The notes under the pieces: model-generated | What the model was told of the DNA's origin: nothing | The model's database searches: none | The model's input: only the letters and a program-made list of their open reading frames with translations | In this document: positions 25,598-33,997 of the stretch, one piece after another | Position numbering within the stretch: position 1 is the first letter of the stretch | Layout of the letters: the number at the start of each line of letters is the position of its first letter | Assembly: GCA_963650485.1 (NCBI GenBank) | Contig: CAVJLN010000007.1 | Coordinates: forward strand, 1-64,000 | Direction of reading: 5' to 3' | DNA length: 64,000 nucleotides | Origin: Suilimivivens sp963650485 | Lineage (GTDB): Bacteria > Bacillota > Clostridia > Lachnospirales > Lachnospiraceae | Position numbers and translations under genes: made by a program

Positions 25598-25893
25598 CGT
25601 ACGGATTGCTCCGTACCTTCATACTCTTGTACTTGTGTAAGGTTCGGATTGCTCCGTACTTTCGTACTCTTGTACTTGTGTAAGGTTCGGATTGCTCCGT
25701 ACTTTCGTACTCTTGTACTTGTGTAAGGTTCGGATTGCTCCGTACTTTCGTACTCTTGTACTTGTGTAAGGTTCGGATTGCTCCGTACTTTCGTACTCTT
25801 GTACTTGTGTAAGGTTCGGATTGCTCCGTACTTTCGTACTCTTGTACTTGTGTATCGTACGGATTGCTCCGTACTTTCGTACTCCCGCAATCC
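25598..25893. repeat. Tandem array of about seven 43-bp units in the clpX-paralogue leader
   Basis: Units begin at 25598, 25641, 25684, 25727, 25770, 25813 and 25856, exactly 43 bp apart and nearly identical. Each has the core CGGATTGCTCCGTAC-C/T-TTCGTACTC. The first and last begin CGTACGG and the five inner ones GGTTCGG, so the outer units carry a perfect GTACGGA/TCCGTAC hairpin. Because 43 is not a multiple of three, the array gives rotating open frames rich in YESTEQS and KVRSNPNL on the minus strand; these are not genes. It fills most of the 459-bp gap 25556-26014, ending 43 bp from the clpX-paralogue start. Confidence 0.92.
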
Positions 25894-25951
25894 TGGAAAC
25901 ATTCGAAATCCGCTGATTTTCTTCGAAAATCGCTCCTTTCTCATGTTTCCT

Positions 25952-26010
25952 GACTGCCAAATATAAGTACCTCCTCATGCCAGCATGGTCGGTACTTATG
26001 CTTGGCAGTC
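25952..26010. other. Long inverted repeat just after the NlpC/P60 gene
   Basis: GACTGCCAAATATAAGTACC (25952-25971) and GGTACTTATGCTTGGCAGTC (25991-26010) match in 18 of 20 positions as inverted repeats. The 19-base loop holds a small CATGC-CA-GCATG stem. It starts 4 bases past the endopeptidase stop on the minus strand but has no T-run, so it is not a standard terminator. It could be an mRNA 3' stabiliser or a repeat element. A second pair, GGAAACAT/ATGTTTCC, lies between it and the 43-bp array. Confidence 0.6.
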
Positions 26011-26014
26011 TACC

Positions 26015-27319
26015 TTACACAATTCTTCTCACAGACAAAATCTCCCGGTAGGTTGCCACGGTGATTTTAATTCCGGACTTCTGTGTACTTGCGTGGACAA
26101 TCTGCCCATTACCTATATAAATTCCGACATGTCCTGCGTAGCACATGATATCACCCGGCTGTGCATTGGCATAGGAAACCTCCGTTCCCGCACTGCGTAA
26201 CGCTCCTGAGGTTCTCGGAACACTGTATCCAAAGTCTTTATATACCCGCCATACGAATCCGGAGCAATCAGCACCTTCAGTCAGACTGGTTCCTCCCGGT
26301 ACATAGGGATTGCCGATAAACTGACACGCATAATTGGCAATCTGCTGCCCCTTGCTGCCGGAACCACTATAGCTGTCGGCCGATGCATAGCTTCCCGACG
26401 AACTGTCAGAAGAAGAACTGCTGCCTGATGAGCTTCCGGACGACACCTGCTCTGCCTGACGCTTCAGTGCTTCCTCCTGTGCCTTTTTGGCCTCTTCCTC
26501 TGCTTTCTGTGCCGCCTCAATCTCTGACTGCTTCTGATCGCTTTCCTTCTGCAGACGCTTAATTTCATCATTCTGCTTCCGGACATTCGCCATATAAACA
26601 GCTGCTTCCTGCTTTGCTTTTGCAAGCTGGGAGGAATAATCATCATATTCTTCCTGCTTCTGATCGAGGATCACCTGCAGGGACTCCTGCTCCTCTTCCA
26701 GCTCGTGCTGCTGCGCTTCCAGCTCAGCCTTTTCATTTTCAAGCTGCTCCTTCAACGCCTCAACTTCCTGTCTGGCCTGCTGATATTCCTCAAGCAGCTT
26801 CCGGTCATAATCATACAGCTTCTCAAAATATTCGGTTTTATTGATTGCTTCGCCAATACTCTGGCTTTCAAACAAAAGCTGCAGATAGGTTGTATCTCCC
26901 TTTTCATAAAGATACTTGATCCGGACCTTCATAGCATCATACTGTGCCTGCTCGGTTGCCCTGGCCGCCTCATATTCTGCCGTTGTTTCTTCAATGGCTT
27001 CCTCCTTGGCAGCAAGCTCCTCCTGAATCATGTCAATACTTGCCAGTATCTCCACCAGTTCATTATCTACCTCTTCGATTTCTGCACCGACTGCATCTAC
27101 ATTACTCTGGATATTATTCACTTTTCCGGAGGCCTCATTCAGCTTCTGCTGTTCCTGTTTCTTCTGCTGCTCGGCTTCCTGCTTCTGTTTTTCAATTTCT
27201 TCCTGCTGCTTTTGTAAATCAGAAATAGTGGCAGCACTCACCGGCTCTGCCACTAAAAGCATTATCAGACATGACATTGCTATTGCTAATAAACGTCTCG
27301 CTGTTTTCTTCATCTGCAT
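26015..27319 (-). CDS. Secreted NlpC/P60 (C40) peptidoglycan endopeptidase with coiled-coil
   Basis: A 434-residue secreted protein. The signal peptide (RRLLAIAMSCLIMLLVAEPVSA) is followed by a long coiled coil rich in Glu/Gln/Lys (about 30-285), a Ser/Gly linker (about 290-320) and a C-terminal NlpC/P60 domain. The catalytic Cys lies in GADCSGFVWR and the His in GHVGIYIGNGQIVHAS. It cleaves stem peptides of the wall; the coiled coil resembles that of CwlO/PcsB-type hydrolases, which are activated at the membrane by FtsEX. FtsEX is not in the window. Start uncertain between two ATGs two codons apart. The FKBP lipoprotein gene lies 27 bases upstream, likely in the same operon. Confidence 0.88.
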   Translation of the reverse strand: MQMKKTARRLLAIAMSCLIMLLVAEPVSAATISDLQKQQEEIEKQKQEAEQQKKQEQQKLNEASGKVNNIQSNVDAVGAEIEEVDNELVEILASIDMIQEELAAKEEAIEETTAEYEAARATEQAQYDAMKVRIKYLYEKGDTTYLQLLFESQSIGEAINKTEYFEKLYDYDRKLLEEYQQARQEVEALKEQLENEKAELEAQQHELEEEQESLQVILDQKQEEYDDYSSQLAKAKQEAAVYMANVRKQNDEIKRLQKESDQKQSEIEAAQKAEEEAKKAQEEALKRQAEQVSSGSSSGSSSSSDSSSGSYASADSYSGSGSKGQQIANYACQFIGNPYVPGGTSLTEGADCSGFVWRVYKDFGYSVPRTSGALRSAGTEVSYANAQPGDIMCYAGHVGIYIGNGQIVHASTQKSGIKITVATYREILSVRRIV

Positions 27320-27346
27320 CAAATTCTTTCGTTAAAGCTATTGAAA

Positions 27347-28366
27347 CTATTCTTCTGCTTCTGTTTCCGCTGTTACTGCATTCTCTGCAAGGAAATCACA
27401 CACCTTCATGGTCAGGAGATACTCCCTGTATGCTTCTTCATCAATGGATTCCATCATGGATGACACATCTTCATCTGTTGCATCTGCCCCGAGAGAAGAA
27501 CGGATATCCTCCGTCACCTCTTCATCCGTGACGGTAATATTTTCCTTCTCGGCAATGGCTGCCAGAATCATATACTGATTTGCAACATCCTGGGAATAGC
27601 TGCGCAGTGTTTCTTCATAATTATCTGCTGTACCACCATAAACTGCTGCCACAAAGTCACCTGCCTCCATTCCATAAGCACTGGCCTGTGCATTCACATT
27701 ACTGAGCAGAGTGTTATTCATACGATCCACCATTCCGGACGGTGCATCCTTAATTGTCGAATTTTCTTTAACGGTATCAATCAGCTCGGTTGCCACCTGA
27801 CTGTTGTAGGTCTCCTGCGCGGATTGCATGAGCTCTTCCATAGCCTTGTCACGGTCATAGGTGCTTATGGAATTGACCGTTACTGCAAATACCACATCCT
27901 TCCCCGCCATTTCTTCATAGTAATCCTCTGGGAAGGTAAGGGCGATATCCTTGGTTTCACCGACCTTCATATCCACAACGCCATCTTCAAATCCAGGAAT
28001 AAAGGATCCGGAGCCGATCAGCAGATCATAACCTGTGCCACTCCCACCTTCGAATTCTTCTCCATCCATCGTTCCTACAAAGTCAATGTTCGCAAGATCT
28101 CCGACCTCTACCACATCACGATCCTCTACCTGAATCTTACAGTCATCGCTAAGTCCGGAGTTCATAATCGCCGTATCAATATCATCTTCCGTAACCTCCG
28201 GTGCTGCAATCGTTGTCGGCAATCCGGTATAATCTCCAAGCGTGACATACTTGTCCAGCTTAAAATCCTTTAAATATACAAGCTCACTGGGATCCTTTCC
28301 ACATGCCGCCATGGAAAGCAGCATTGCTCCCATAATCACAGAAGCCATCCATCTGTTCTTTTTCAT
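27347..28366 (-). CDS. FKBP-type peptidyl-prolyl isomerase lipoprotein, trigger-factor-like
   Basis: A 339-residue lipoprotein with lipobox SMAAC. The FKBP domain (residues about 85-165) contains the VGDLANIDFVGTMDGEEFEGG and FIPGFEDGVVDMKVGE patterns shared with trigger factor. The remainder is helical, like the C-terminal arms of trigger factor. It is expected on the outer face of the membrane, assisting folding of exported proteins. I chose ATG 28366; a TTG three codons earlier is possible. It lies between cardiolipin synthase and the NlpC/P60 hydrolase, all leftward. Confidence 0.85.
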   Translation of the reverse strand: MKKNRWMASVIMGAMLLSMAACGKDPSELVYLKDFKLDKYVTLGDYTGLPTTIAAPEVTEDDIDTAIMNSGLSDDCKIQVEDRDVVEVGDLANIDFVGTMDGEEFEGGSGTGYDLLIGSGSFIPGFEDGVVDMKVGETKDIALTFPEDYYEEMAGKDVVFAVTVNSISTYDRDKAMEELMQSAQETYNSQVATELIDTVKENSTIKDAPSGMVDRMNNTLLSNVNAQASAYGMEAGDFVAAVYGGTADNYEETLRSYSQDVANQYMILAAIAEKENITVTDEEVTEDIRSSLGADATDEDVSSMMESIDEEAYREYLLTMKVCDFLAENAVTAETEAEE

Positions 28367-28438
28367 TCTCCTCAAAAATCCTTTCTATTACATTATTCGT
28401 AACTATCCTATCCTGACAACTTTACCATATTTTAAGGT

Positions 28439-29911
28439 TTAAAGCAATGGGGACAGCAGCCGGCTGATCTGTTCCTTAAACCGGATGAAAAGCCCACGGC
28501 TCTGATATTTATTCTTCGTAAGGAGCCTTGACTGCTCCACATCCTGCCTGAAAAATTTTACCATCTGCTTCGCCTTCTCTTCGTCATAAACAATCGCATT
28601 TACCTCAAAGTCCAGCTCGAACGACCGGATATCCATGTTCGCCGTACCATAGCAGAACACCACATCATCCACAATGATACCCTTGGCATGCAGAAATCCG
28701 TTTTCGTAAGTATAGCAGTTCGCTCCTTCTAAGACGAGCTCCCCCACATAGGAATAGGTTGCCCAGTAAACAAACGGATGATCCGGCTTGCAGGGAATCA
28801 TAATATTTACTTCCACTCCGGAATGAATGGCTATCTGCAGTGCAGTCATCAGAGACTCATCCGGGATAAAATACGGGGTCTGGATATAAATGCTCTTACG
28901 TGCCTTATGGATCATACGCACATAGGTATTCCGGATATATTCATCATGGGAGTCAGGTCCGCTCGTAATAATCTGAACCGGTGATTTTCCCGTATGCTCC
29001 ATTTTGAGATTATCCATATAATCTTCATAGGAAAGAAGGCGCTTGCGGTCTGCATAGTTCCAGTCCAGAATAAACCTTGCCTCCAATGAGGTCACACTCG
29101 ATCCGGTAATCCGCATATGCGTATCCCGCCAATGTCCGAATTTCGGATCCTTATCAATATATTCCTTACCAATATTAAAGCCGCCTACATATCCGATACT
29201 GTCATCAATCACCACGATCTTACGGTGATTCCGGTAATTAATACGAAGATGCAGCTTACCAACCAATGCCGGAAAGAATTCCGTACACTGAATACCTTCC
29301 TTTTCCAACTGCTTCCAGACTTTCCTGCGCATCTTCCAGCATCCCATGGAATCAAAAAGAATGCAGACCTCTACACCTTCCCTGGCCTTTTCCTTCAAAA
29401 TCCCGGCAATGCTCCGAAACAGCTCATCATCCTTAATAATATAGTACTGGATATGAATGGACTTCTTCGCATTCCGCATATCTTCCATAAGTGCGGCGAA
29501 CTTATCCTCTCCATTCACAAAAAATTGAATGTCATTGTCATCAGACAAAATTGCGCTCGTAGTATGCAGATGATAAATAACAAGATCTGAATAATCGGTA
29601 ACACCGGGATACTTTTCCTTCAGCTCCTGGCTCCGAATCATCATTTCCTGACGCCTTATGGCATTCGCCAGACGATCCTCCATCTCCTTGGTCCGGAACA
29701 TTTTCCTCTTATGCATATCCGCGCCAATCACCAGATAAAACACAAATCCCAACACCGGAATGAAATACAGGATCAGAAGCCACGCCCACACGGATTTCGG
29801 ATTCCGCCGCTGAAAAAAGACCACCGCAATACTCAGAAGCACATTGATGATCAGAAGATGCGAAAATATGAAGGAAATCACGTCATGCAAAATCTGCAGA
29901 GCTGCTGCCAT
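28439..29911 (-). CDS. cls: Cardiolipin synthase, bacterial phospholipase-D type
   Basis: A 490-residue membrane enzyme joining two phosphatidylglycerol molecules into cardiolipin. Two N-terminal helices (about 10-33 and 42-63) anchor it. The two HKD motifs are intact: H229-x-K231...D236 in RNHRKIVVIDD and H408-x-K410...D415 in FLHAKGIIVDD. Length is normal for ClsA-type enzymes. The FKBP lipoprotein gene follows 72 bases later on the same strand. Confidence 0.93.
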   Translation of the reverse strand: MAAALQILHDVISFIFSHLLIINVLLSIAVVFFQRRNPKSVWAWLLILYFIPVLGFVFYLVIGADMHKRKMFRTKEMEDRLANAIRRQEMMIRSQELKEKYPGVTDYSDLVIYHLHTTSAILSDDNDIQFFVNGEDKFAALMEDMRNAKKSIHIQYYIIKDDELFRSIAGILKEKAREGVEVCILFDSMGCWKMRRKVWKQLEKEGIQCTEFFPALVGKLHLRINYRNHRKIVVIDDSIGYVGGFNIGKEYIDKDPKFGHWRDTHMRITGSSVTSLEARFILDWNYADRKRLLSYEDYMDNLKMEHTGKSPVQIITSGPDSHDEYIRNTYVRMIHKARKSIYIQTPYFIPDESLMTALQIAIHSGVEVNIMIPCKPDHPFVYWATYSYVGELVLEGANCYTYENGFLHAKGIIVDDVVFCYGTANMDIRSFELDFEVNAIVYDEEKAKQMVKFFRQDVEQSRLLTKNKYQSRGLFIRFKEQISRLLSPLL

Positions 29912-29965
29912 TTTTACTTCCTTTCCCGTTGCTCATAACAGCCAGATAAAACCGGTCGATAAGCC

Positions 29966-29994
29966 TTGCCAATAAATTTATTTATTATTGTAAT
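29966..29994 (+). promoter_or_regulatory. Probable sigma-A promoter of the small membrane-anchored protein
   Basis: TTGCCA (29966-29971), 17 bases, TGTAAT (29989-29994). The leader, about 75 bases, includes a CTGATC-ttttt-GATCAG hairpin a few bases before AAAGGAGGG, which could hinder or stabilise the message. Confidence 0.5.
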
Positions 29995-30074
29995 GGAAAA
30001 ACTGGACTATTTCAACAAACAATGCTAAAATGTTTTTGCCTGATCTTTTTGATCAGCATAAAGGAGGGTTTCCC

Positions 30075-30551
30075 GTGAACACAGTTACTATTGTATTATT
30101 GGTTATTCTGGCAATTTTAATTATTGCTGTCGTTGCGCTCTACTTCTTAGGTAAAAAGGCTCAGAAACGCCAGACGGAACAACAGCAGCAGATTGATGCC
30201 ATGAAGCAGACCGTTTCCATGCTGATCATTGATAAGAAACGCATGAAACTCAAGGATTCCGGACTTCCTCAGGCCGTTATCGAGCAGGCACCTAAGCTGA
30301 TGCGTTCCTCCAAGCTTCCCATCGTGAAAGCGAAGGTCGGACCTCAGGTCATGTCTTTAGTATGTGAAGAGAAGATCTTCGATTCCGTTCCGGTTAAAAA
30401 GGAAGTCAAAGCCGTAATCAGTGGTATTTATATCACCGATGTAAAGGGATTACACGGTAAGCCGGTTGTTACTCCCAAGAAGAAAAAGGGATGGCTTGCA
30501 CGTACCACTGAAAAATTACAAGAAAAAGCCGGAGCTAAGCCTGTTAAGTAA
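30075..30551 (+). CDS. Membrane-anchored conserved protein of unknown function
   Basis: A 158-residue protein starting at GTG 30075, chosen because AAAGGAGGG ends six bases upstream; an ATG at 30030 has no ribosome site. One N-terminal helix (VTIVLLVILAILIIAVVALYFLG) is followed by a short Gln-rich coiled coil and a cytosolic domain with KKRMKLKDSGLPQAVIEQAP and VICDE/GIYITDVKG-like segments, ending in a basic tail. The same layout is familiar from Lachnospiraceae hypothetical proteins, but no function is known to me. Its end overlaps the convergent DUF1934 gene by 8 bases. Confidence 0.75.
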   Translation: MNTVTIVLLVILAILIIAVVALYFLGKKAQKRQTEQQQQIDAMKQTVSMLIIDKKRMKLKDSGLPQAVIEQAPKLMRSSKLPIVKAKVGPQVMSLVCEEKIFDSVPVKKEVKAVISGIYITDVKGLHGKPVVTPKKKKGWLARTTEKLQEKAGAKPVK

Positions 30552-30573
30552 ACAGCTTAGCTCCTTCCTTTTT
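30531..30573. terminator. Bidirectional terminator shared by two convergent genes
   Basis: GGAGCTAAGCCTGTT and AACAGCTTAGCTCC pair with a single bulge; T-rich tails follow on both strands (TTCCTTTTTC rightward, GGCTTTTTC leftward). The stem contains the stop codons of both the 30075 gene and the DUF1934 gene. Confidence 0.8.
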
Positions 30574-30987
30574 CGGATAAATCTTCATATCAATCTTACA
30601 GTCCGCCAGATGCTGGTAGTTGGCCTCCAGCGAATAATCCACATGAACATGGATCCTGTTTTCTTCCTCGGATACCTCAATCCTCTCCGTATCAATTCCG
30701 ATCAGAATATCTCCAAACGGCGTATGATAGGTTGTCATATTCTTTTTCTGCTCTTCAAACAGCATATGTACATTGACTGCTCCTCGCTTGGTTACTTCGA
30801 GGCACGAACCATCAAACTTGAAAATATTCTTTGTTGCTTCTTCAAATCCCTCCATAACCTCATCATATACAATATAATGATGATCATTACGAAGATAATA
30901 TTCTGCTGCCGTAATGGTTTCCAGCTCGTCCTGATCCTCCTGGCTCATCTGCAGCCCCTTTAATGAAAACAGAATTTCCTTTTCCAT
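30544..30987 (-). CDS. DUF1934 (YwiB-like) beta-barrel protein
   Basis: A 147-residue protein matching DUF1934: SLKGLQMSQEDQDELETITAAEYY near the N-terminus, YEEVMEGFE-like and FDGSCLEVTKRGAVNVHMLFEEQKK in the middle, and HVHVDYSLEANYQHLADCKIDMKI at the end. The fold is a lipocalin-like barrel; the role is unknown. It is encoded 51 bases downstream of murI, the usual neighbourhood for this family in Firmicutes being cell-wall or arginyl-tRNA synthetase genes. Confidence 0.82.
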   Translation of the reverse strand: MEKEILFSLKGLQMSQEDQDELETITAAEYYLRNDHHYIVYDEVMEGFEEATKNIFKFDGSCLEVTKRGAVNVHMLFEEQKKNMTTYHTPFGDILIGIDTERIEVSEEENRIHVHVDYSLEANYQHLADCKIDMKIYPKKEGAKLFT

Positions 30988-31038
30988 TTTTCTTCCCTAT
31001 TCTTACTGCTCAAAATTACATTCGTAAAACGGATGCTA

Positions 31039-31860
31039 CTAATAATCCTCAATCGGAACCACCTTTGCCGACAGAATTCCATATTTGATAATGGAATTTG
31101 CAAAGATCTTAAACTTCTCTGCACCATCGCTGACAAAGAAACGGTACTGCTCCTCACCCAGTCGATGTCTTTCATTGTTCAAAAGATTCTTTTCCTGCAA
31201 AAGCTCCTTTAATTCTCGCGCGGTCTCATATGCCGGATTTACAAGGGTTACCTGATCTCCCATAATTCTGCCAATCGTATTCCGAATCAATGGATAATGC
31301 GTACATCCCAGAATCAAGGTATCGATTCCAATGTCAATGAGCTCTGCCAGATATCTTCTGGCGATTTCATCCGTCACCGGATCCTCCCACAAGCCCTCCT
31401 CGGCAAGTGGTACAAATAACGGACAGGCCTTTCCGATCACGGCTGCCTGTGCATTGATTTCCTTTATGTAATCGGCGTAAATGTGACTGTTGATCGTTCC
31501 TTCCGTCGCAATCACGCCAACCTTTCCATTTTGGGTTACCTGTGCTGCCACCTTCGCTCCCGGACGCACCACCCCGATGATCGGGATATCAATTTCCTTC
31601 TCAATGTCCGGAAGGGCATAGGCGCTTGCCGTATTGCAGGCAATCACAATGGCTTTTACTTCCTGTGTTCTTAAGAACCGCACAATCTGTCTTGAAAATC
31701 GCAGTACGGTATCCTGGGATTTATTTCCATAAGGAACTCTTGCCGTATCTCCAAAATAAATAATCTTTTCATTGGGAATCTGGTGCATGATTTCCTTCAT
31801 CACCGTGAGTCCGCCCACACCGGAATCAAATACTCCGATGGGTGCATTATTGTTTGTCAT
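31039..31860 (-). CDS. murI: Glutamate racemase
   Basis: A 273-residue enzyme converting L-glutamate to D-glutamate for peptidoglycan. The N-terminal IGVFDSGVGGLTV motif and the two catalytic cysteines, Cys75 in ACNTAS and Cys186 in GCTHYPL, are present. Start: ATG 31860, six bases after GGAGG. Its A overlaps the TGA of the small upstream gene (TGATG), indicating translational coupling. Confidence 0.95.
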   Translation of the reverse strand: MTNNNAPIGVFDSGVGGLTVMKEIMHQIPNEKIIYFGDTARVPYGNKSQDTVLRFSRQIVRFLRTQEVKAIVIACNTASAYALPDIEKEIDIPIIGVVRPGAKVAAQVTQNGKVGVIATEGTINSHIYADYIKEINAQAAVIGKACPLFVPLAEEGLWEDPVTDEIARRYLAELIDIGIDTLILGCTHYPLIRNTIGRIMGDQVTLVNPAYETARELKELLQEKNLLNNERHRLGEEQYRFFVSDGAEKFKIFANSIIKYGILSAKVVPIEDY

Positions 31861-32117
31861 CAAAGACCTCCTGAATTTAAGAATGCTGCATCCTGTTTAC
31901 CCCATTCTTTTATATGCATAGCAATAAAGCTCCGGATCTGCGCATCCTCTGTCAGAGAAAGTTCCGGATAAAGGAATCCCCAGAAGCTCACCATTCCTGC
32001 AAGCAGGATAGCCGCTTCCATTACCCTTCTCCGTCTGCATCCCCTCCGGACGCTCCTGTTTTCCTTCTGCCCTATTTCCATTGGAACGGTCTGTCGCTCC
32101 ATCATCCGGTCTGTCAT
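31860..32117 (-). CDS. Small single-helix membrane protein upstream of murI
   Basis: An 85-residue frame with AAGGAAG before its ATG and a stop overlapping the murI start. The first 30 residues are strongly basic (VRRGCRRRR). One hydrophobic helix (VMEAAILLAGMVSFWGFLYPEL) follows, then an acidic tail. Basic-inside topology would place the N-terminus in the cytoplasm. No family recognised. The coupling to murI and the ribosome site are the main reasons to accept it. Confidence 0.55.
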   Translation of the reverse strand: MTDRMMERQTVPMEIGQKENRSVRRGCRRRRVMEAAILLAGMVSFWGFLYPELSLTEDAQIRSFIAMHIKEWGKQDAAFLNSGGL

Positions 32118-32204
32118 ATTCTCTTCCTTTCTGTATAAAGACTTTCTCCTGCTTTATCACAATAGAAAGTATAACCGGATTTCTATGAATTTAAACGTAA
32201 CGAT

Positions 32205-32894
32205 TTAAACAAGAATACTCTGGTTTTCCAGACGAATCTGCTGGATAATCGAGCTCTCCTGATTATCAATATGCTTTTTTGCTGCTTCCGATGCCTTTTT
32301 TTTATCCCGCTGCAGGATGCATTCCAAAATTTCCCGATGCTCCTCTATCAGCTTCTCATGCTGACTGATATCCTTAAGATAGACGAAGCGGTAACGGTAC
32401 ATCTGCTCCGCAAGATGATTTACCAGCTGCTGCAGACGCTGGTTTCCGGTTGCCTGCACAATAATATCATGATAGGCCACATCGGCCTTCGCAATCGCTG
32501 TCGTATCTCCACGGTGCGTCGCTTCTTCAAAATGCTGACAGGCTTTCTTTAACTGTTCCAGCTCTTCTTCCGAAATTCGTTCACAGGCAAGCTCCACACT
32601 TAAAACATCCAGAGCACGACGCACCTCCAATACATCCTGCAGACTTCGTTCCGTAATCTTTGCAACCTCCGCGCCACGACGCGGAACCATAGTCACAAGC
32701 CCCTCCTGCTCCAGCTTATGAATCGCTTCCCGGATCGGTGTCCGGCTTACTCCCAGTTTGTTCGCAAGATGCACTTCCATCAACCGGTCTCCCGGCTTTA
32801 ACTGACCTGTAAGAATTGCTTTGCGCAGGGTGTTAAACACTACTTCCCGCAGGGGTAGAAATTCATTCATATCAATGTCAAACTGGCTCTCCAT
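32205..32894 (-). CDS. GntR-family regulator, FadR/FCD subfamily
   Basis: A 229-residue protein. The winged helix-turn-helix (residues 12-75; LANKLGVSRTPIREAIHKLE) precedes a helical FCD ligand domain (about 85-215) that usually binds a metal and a carboxylate effector. It lies 89 bases downstream of ispE on the same strand and is probably co-transcribed with it. Targets are unknown. Confidence 0.88.
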   Translation of the reverse strand: MESQFDIDMNEFLPLREVVFNTLRKAILTGQLKPGDRLMEVHLANKLGVSRTPIREAIHKLEQEGLVTMVPRRGAEVAKITERSLQDVLEVRRALDVLSVELACERISEEELEQLKKACQHFEEATHRGDTTAIAKADVAYHDIIVQATGNQRLQQLVNHLAEQMYRYRFVYLKDISQHEKLIEEHREILECILQRDKKKASEAAKKHIDNQESSIIQQIRLENQSILV

Positions 32895-32983
32895 AGGTTG
32901 TCCTGGTACATCCTTTCCTTAAAACACAGGTCAATGGGTTACAATTCCTAATTATGATTAACAATGATTCCAAACAGTTACTA

Positions 32984-33859
32984 TCATGATACCTTTACAA
33001 ATGTTGTCACATAGATCTGATTACTCAATTTTAACTCACGAATCCTGTCTGCTGCCTTCTGTGCCTTATCCTCTTCCTCAAAGATTCCAAATACCGTCGG
33101 CCCCGATCCACTCATTAACGCATTCATGGCGCCTTCTTCACGCATTTTATCCTTAATTTCAGAGATAACAGGATAGGTCTTTTCGGTAACGGTTTCCAGA
33201 ACGTTTTCCATGCGGTCAGTAATTCCTTGAAGCTCTCCGTTCCGGATGGCCTCCACCATACCGTCAATATCCGGATGCTTTTGCAGGGTATCCGCGTGAA
33301 GATTCTCATAGACAAACTTCGTGGAAACGCTGATGTCCGGCTTGGCAATCAGAATATACGCATGGGGCGGTGCAGGAAGTGGTGTCAGAATCTCTCCGAT
33401 TCCCTCCGAAAGTGCCGTTCCTCCCATGATACAGTAAGGAATATCTGCACCCAGCTTCACCGAAAGCTCCTGCATCTTCTCCATGCTCATGGAAAGCTGC
33501 CAGAGTTCATTCAGCCCATGAAAAACCGCTGCTGCATCGGTACTTCCCCCAGCCATTCCGGCTGCAATCGGAATATTTTTCTGCAGGGTGATCTTTACTC
33601 CACGATCCATTCCATATTCCCTGCGGATACACTCTGCTGCCTTATAAATAAGATTATCCTTTGCATCCTCCGGCAAAAGCGGATTGTCATTTGATACAAG
33701 AATAATTTCTTTTCCTTCGGTCTCTTCAAAACGTAATTCATCATGCAGTGAAATCGTCTGCATAATCATCTTTACTTCATGGTATCCATCCGGGCGTCTG
33801 CGTACCACATCCAGTCCCAGATTGATTTTGGCATAAGCTTTCCTGACGATCTGATTCAT
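32984..33859 (-). CDS. ispE: 4-diphosphocytidyl-2-C-methyl-D-erythritol kinase
   Basis: A 291-residue GHMP kinase of the MEP isoprenoid pathway. The ATP-binding glycine loop is PIAAGMAGGSTDAAA (97-111); the substrate-binding N-terminus is KAYAKINLGLDV, and the C-terminal ALMSGSGPTVFGIF motif is present. Length is normal. No strong ribosome site is seen before ATG 33859. Two direct repeats (33884-33917) lie upstream. Confidence 0.93.
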   Translation of the reverse strand: MNQIVRKAYAKINLGLDVVRRRPDGYHEVKMIMQTISLHDELRFEETEGKEIILVSNDNPLLPEDAKDNLIYKAAECIRREYGMDRGVKITLQKNIPIAAGMAGGSTDAAAVFHGLNELWQLSMSMEKMQELSVKLGADIPYCIMGGTALSEGIGEILTPLPAPPHAYILIAKPDISVSTKFVYENLHADTLQKHPDIDGMVEAIRNGELQGITDRMENVLETVTEKTYPVISEIKDKMREEGAMNALMSGSGPTVFGIFEEEDKAQKAADRIRELKLSNQIYVTTFVKVS

Positions 33860-33883
33860 GTTTGTTCTTCTTTCTGTATTGTG

Positions 33884-33917
33884 TATACAAAGATGTACTT
33901 AATTATATACAAGGATG
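33884..33917. promoter_or_regulatory. Direct repeat TATACAARGATG upstream of ispE, possible operator
   Basis: TATACAAAGATG (33884) and TATACAAGGATG (33906) lie 22 bp apart, two helical turns, just upstream of ispE-gntR. The first sits inside TTGTGTATACAA, close to the T-x-GT-N-AC-x-A pattern bound by FadR-type GntR proteins, so autoregulation by the co-encoded GntR protein is plausible but unproven. Confidence 0.3.
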
Positions 33918-33997
33918 GTGGGTTCGTCAATATGCAGCATCCCCTCCTAATTGTCCTCTTGAATTAGGAAAGAACTCCATATATGAAAAGCAAAAAT

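Noticed and set aside
25598..25893. CRISPR array
   Set aside because: Units are directly adjacent with no unique spacers, and there are no cas genes in the window.
25453..25978. Overlapping minus-strand open frames with YESTEQS/KVRSNPNL repeats before the clpX paralogue
   Set aside because: They are produced by the 43-bp array, whose period is not a multiple of three, so all frames stay open in rotation. They lack consistent ribosome sites and families.
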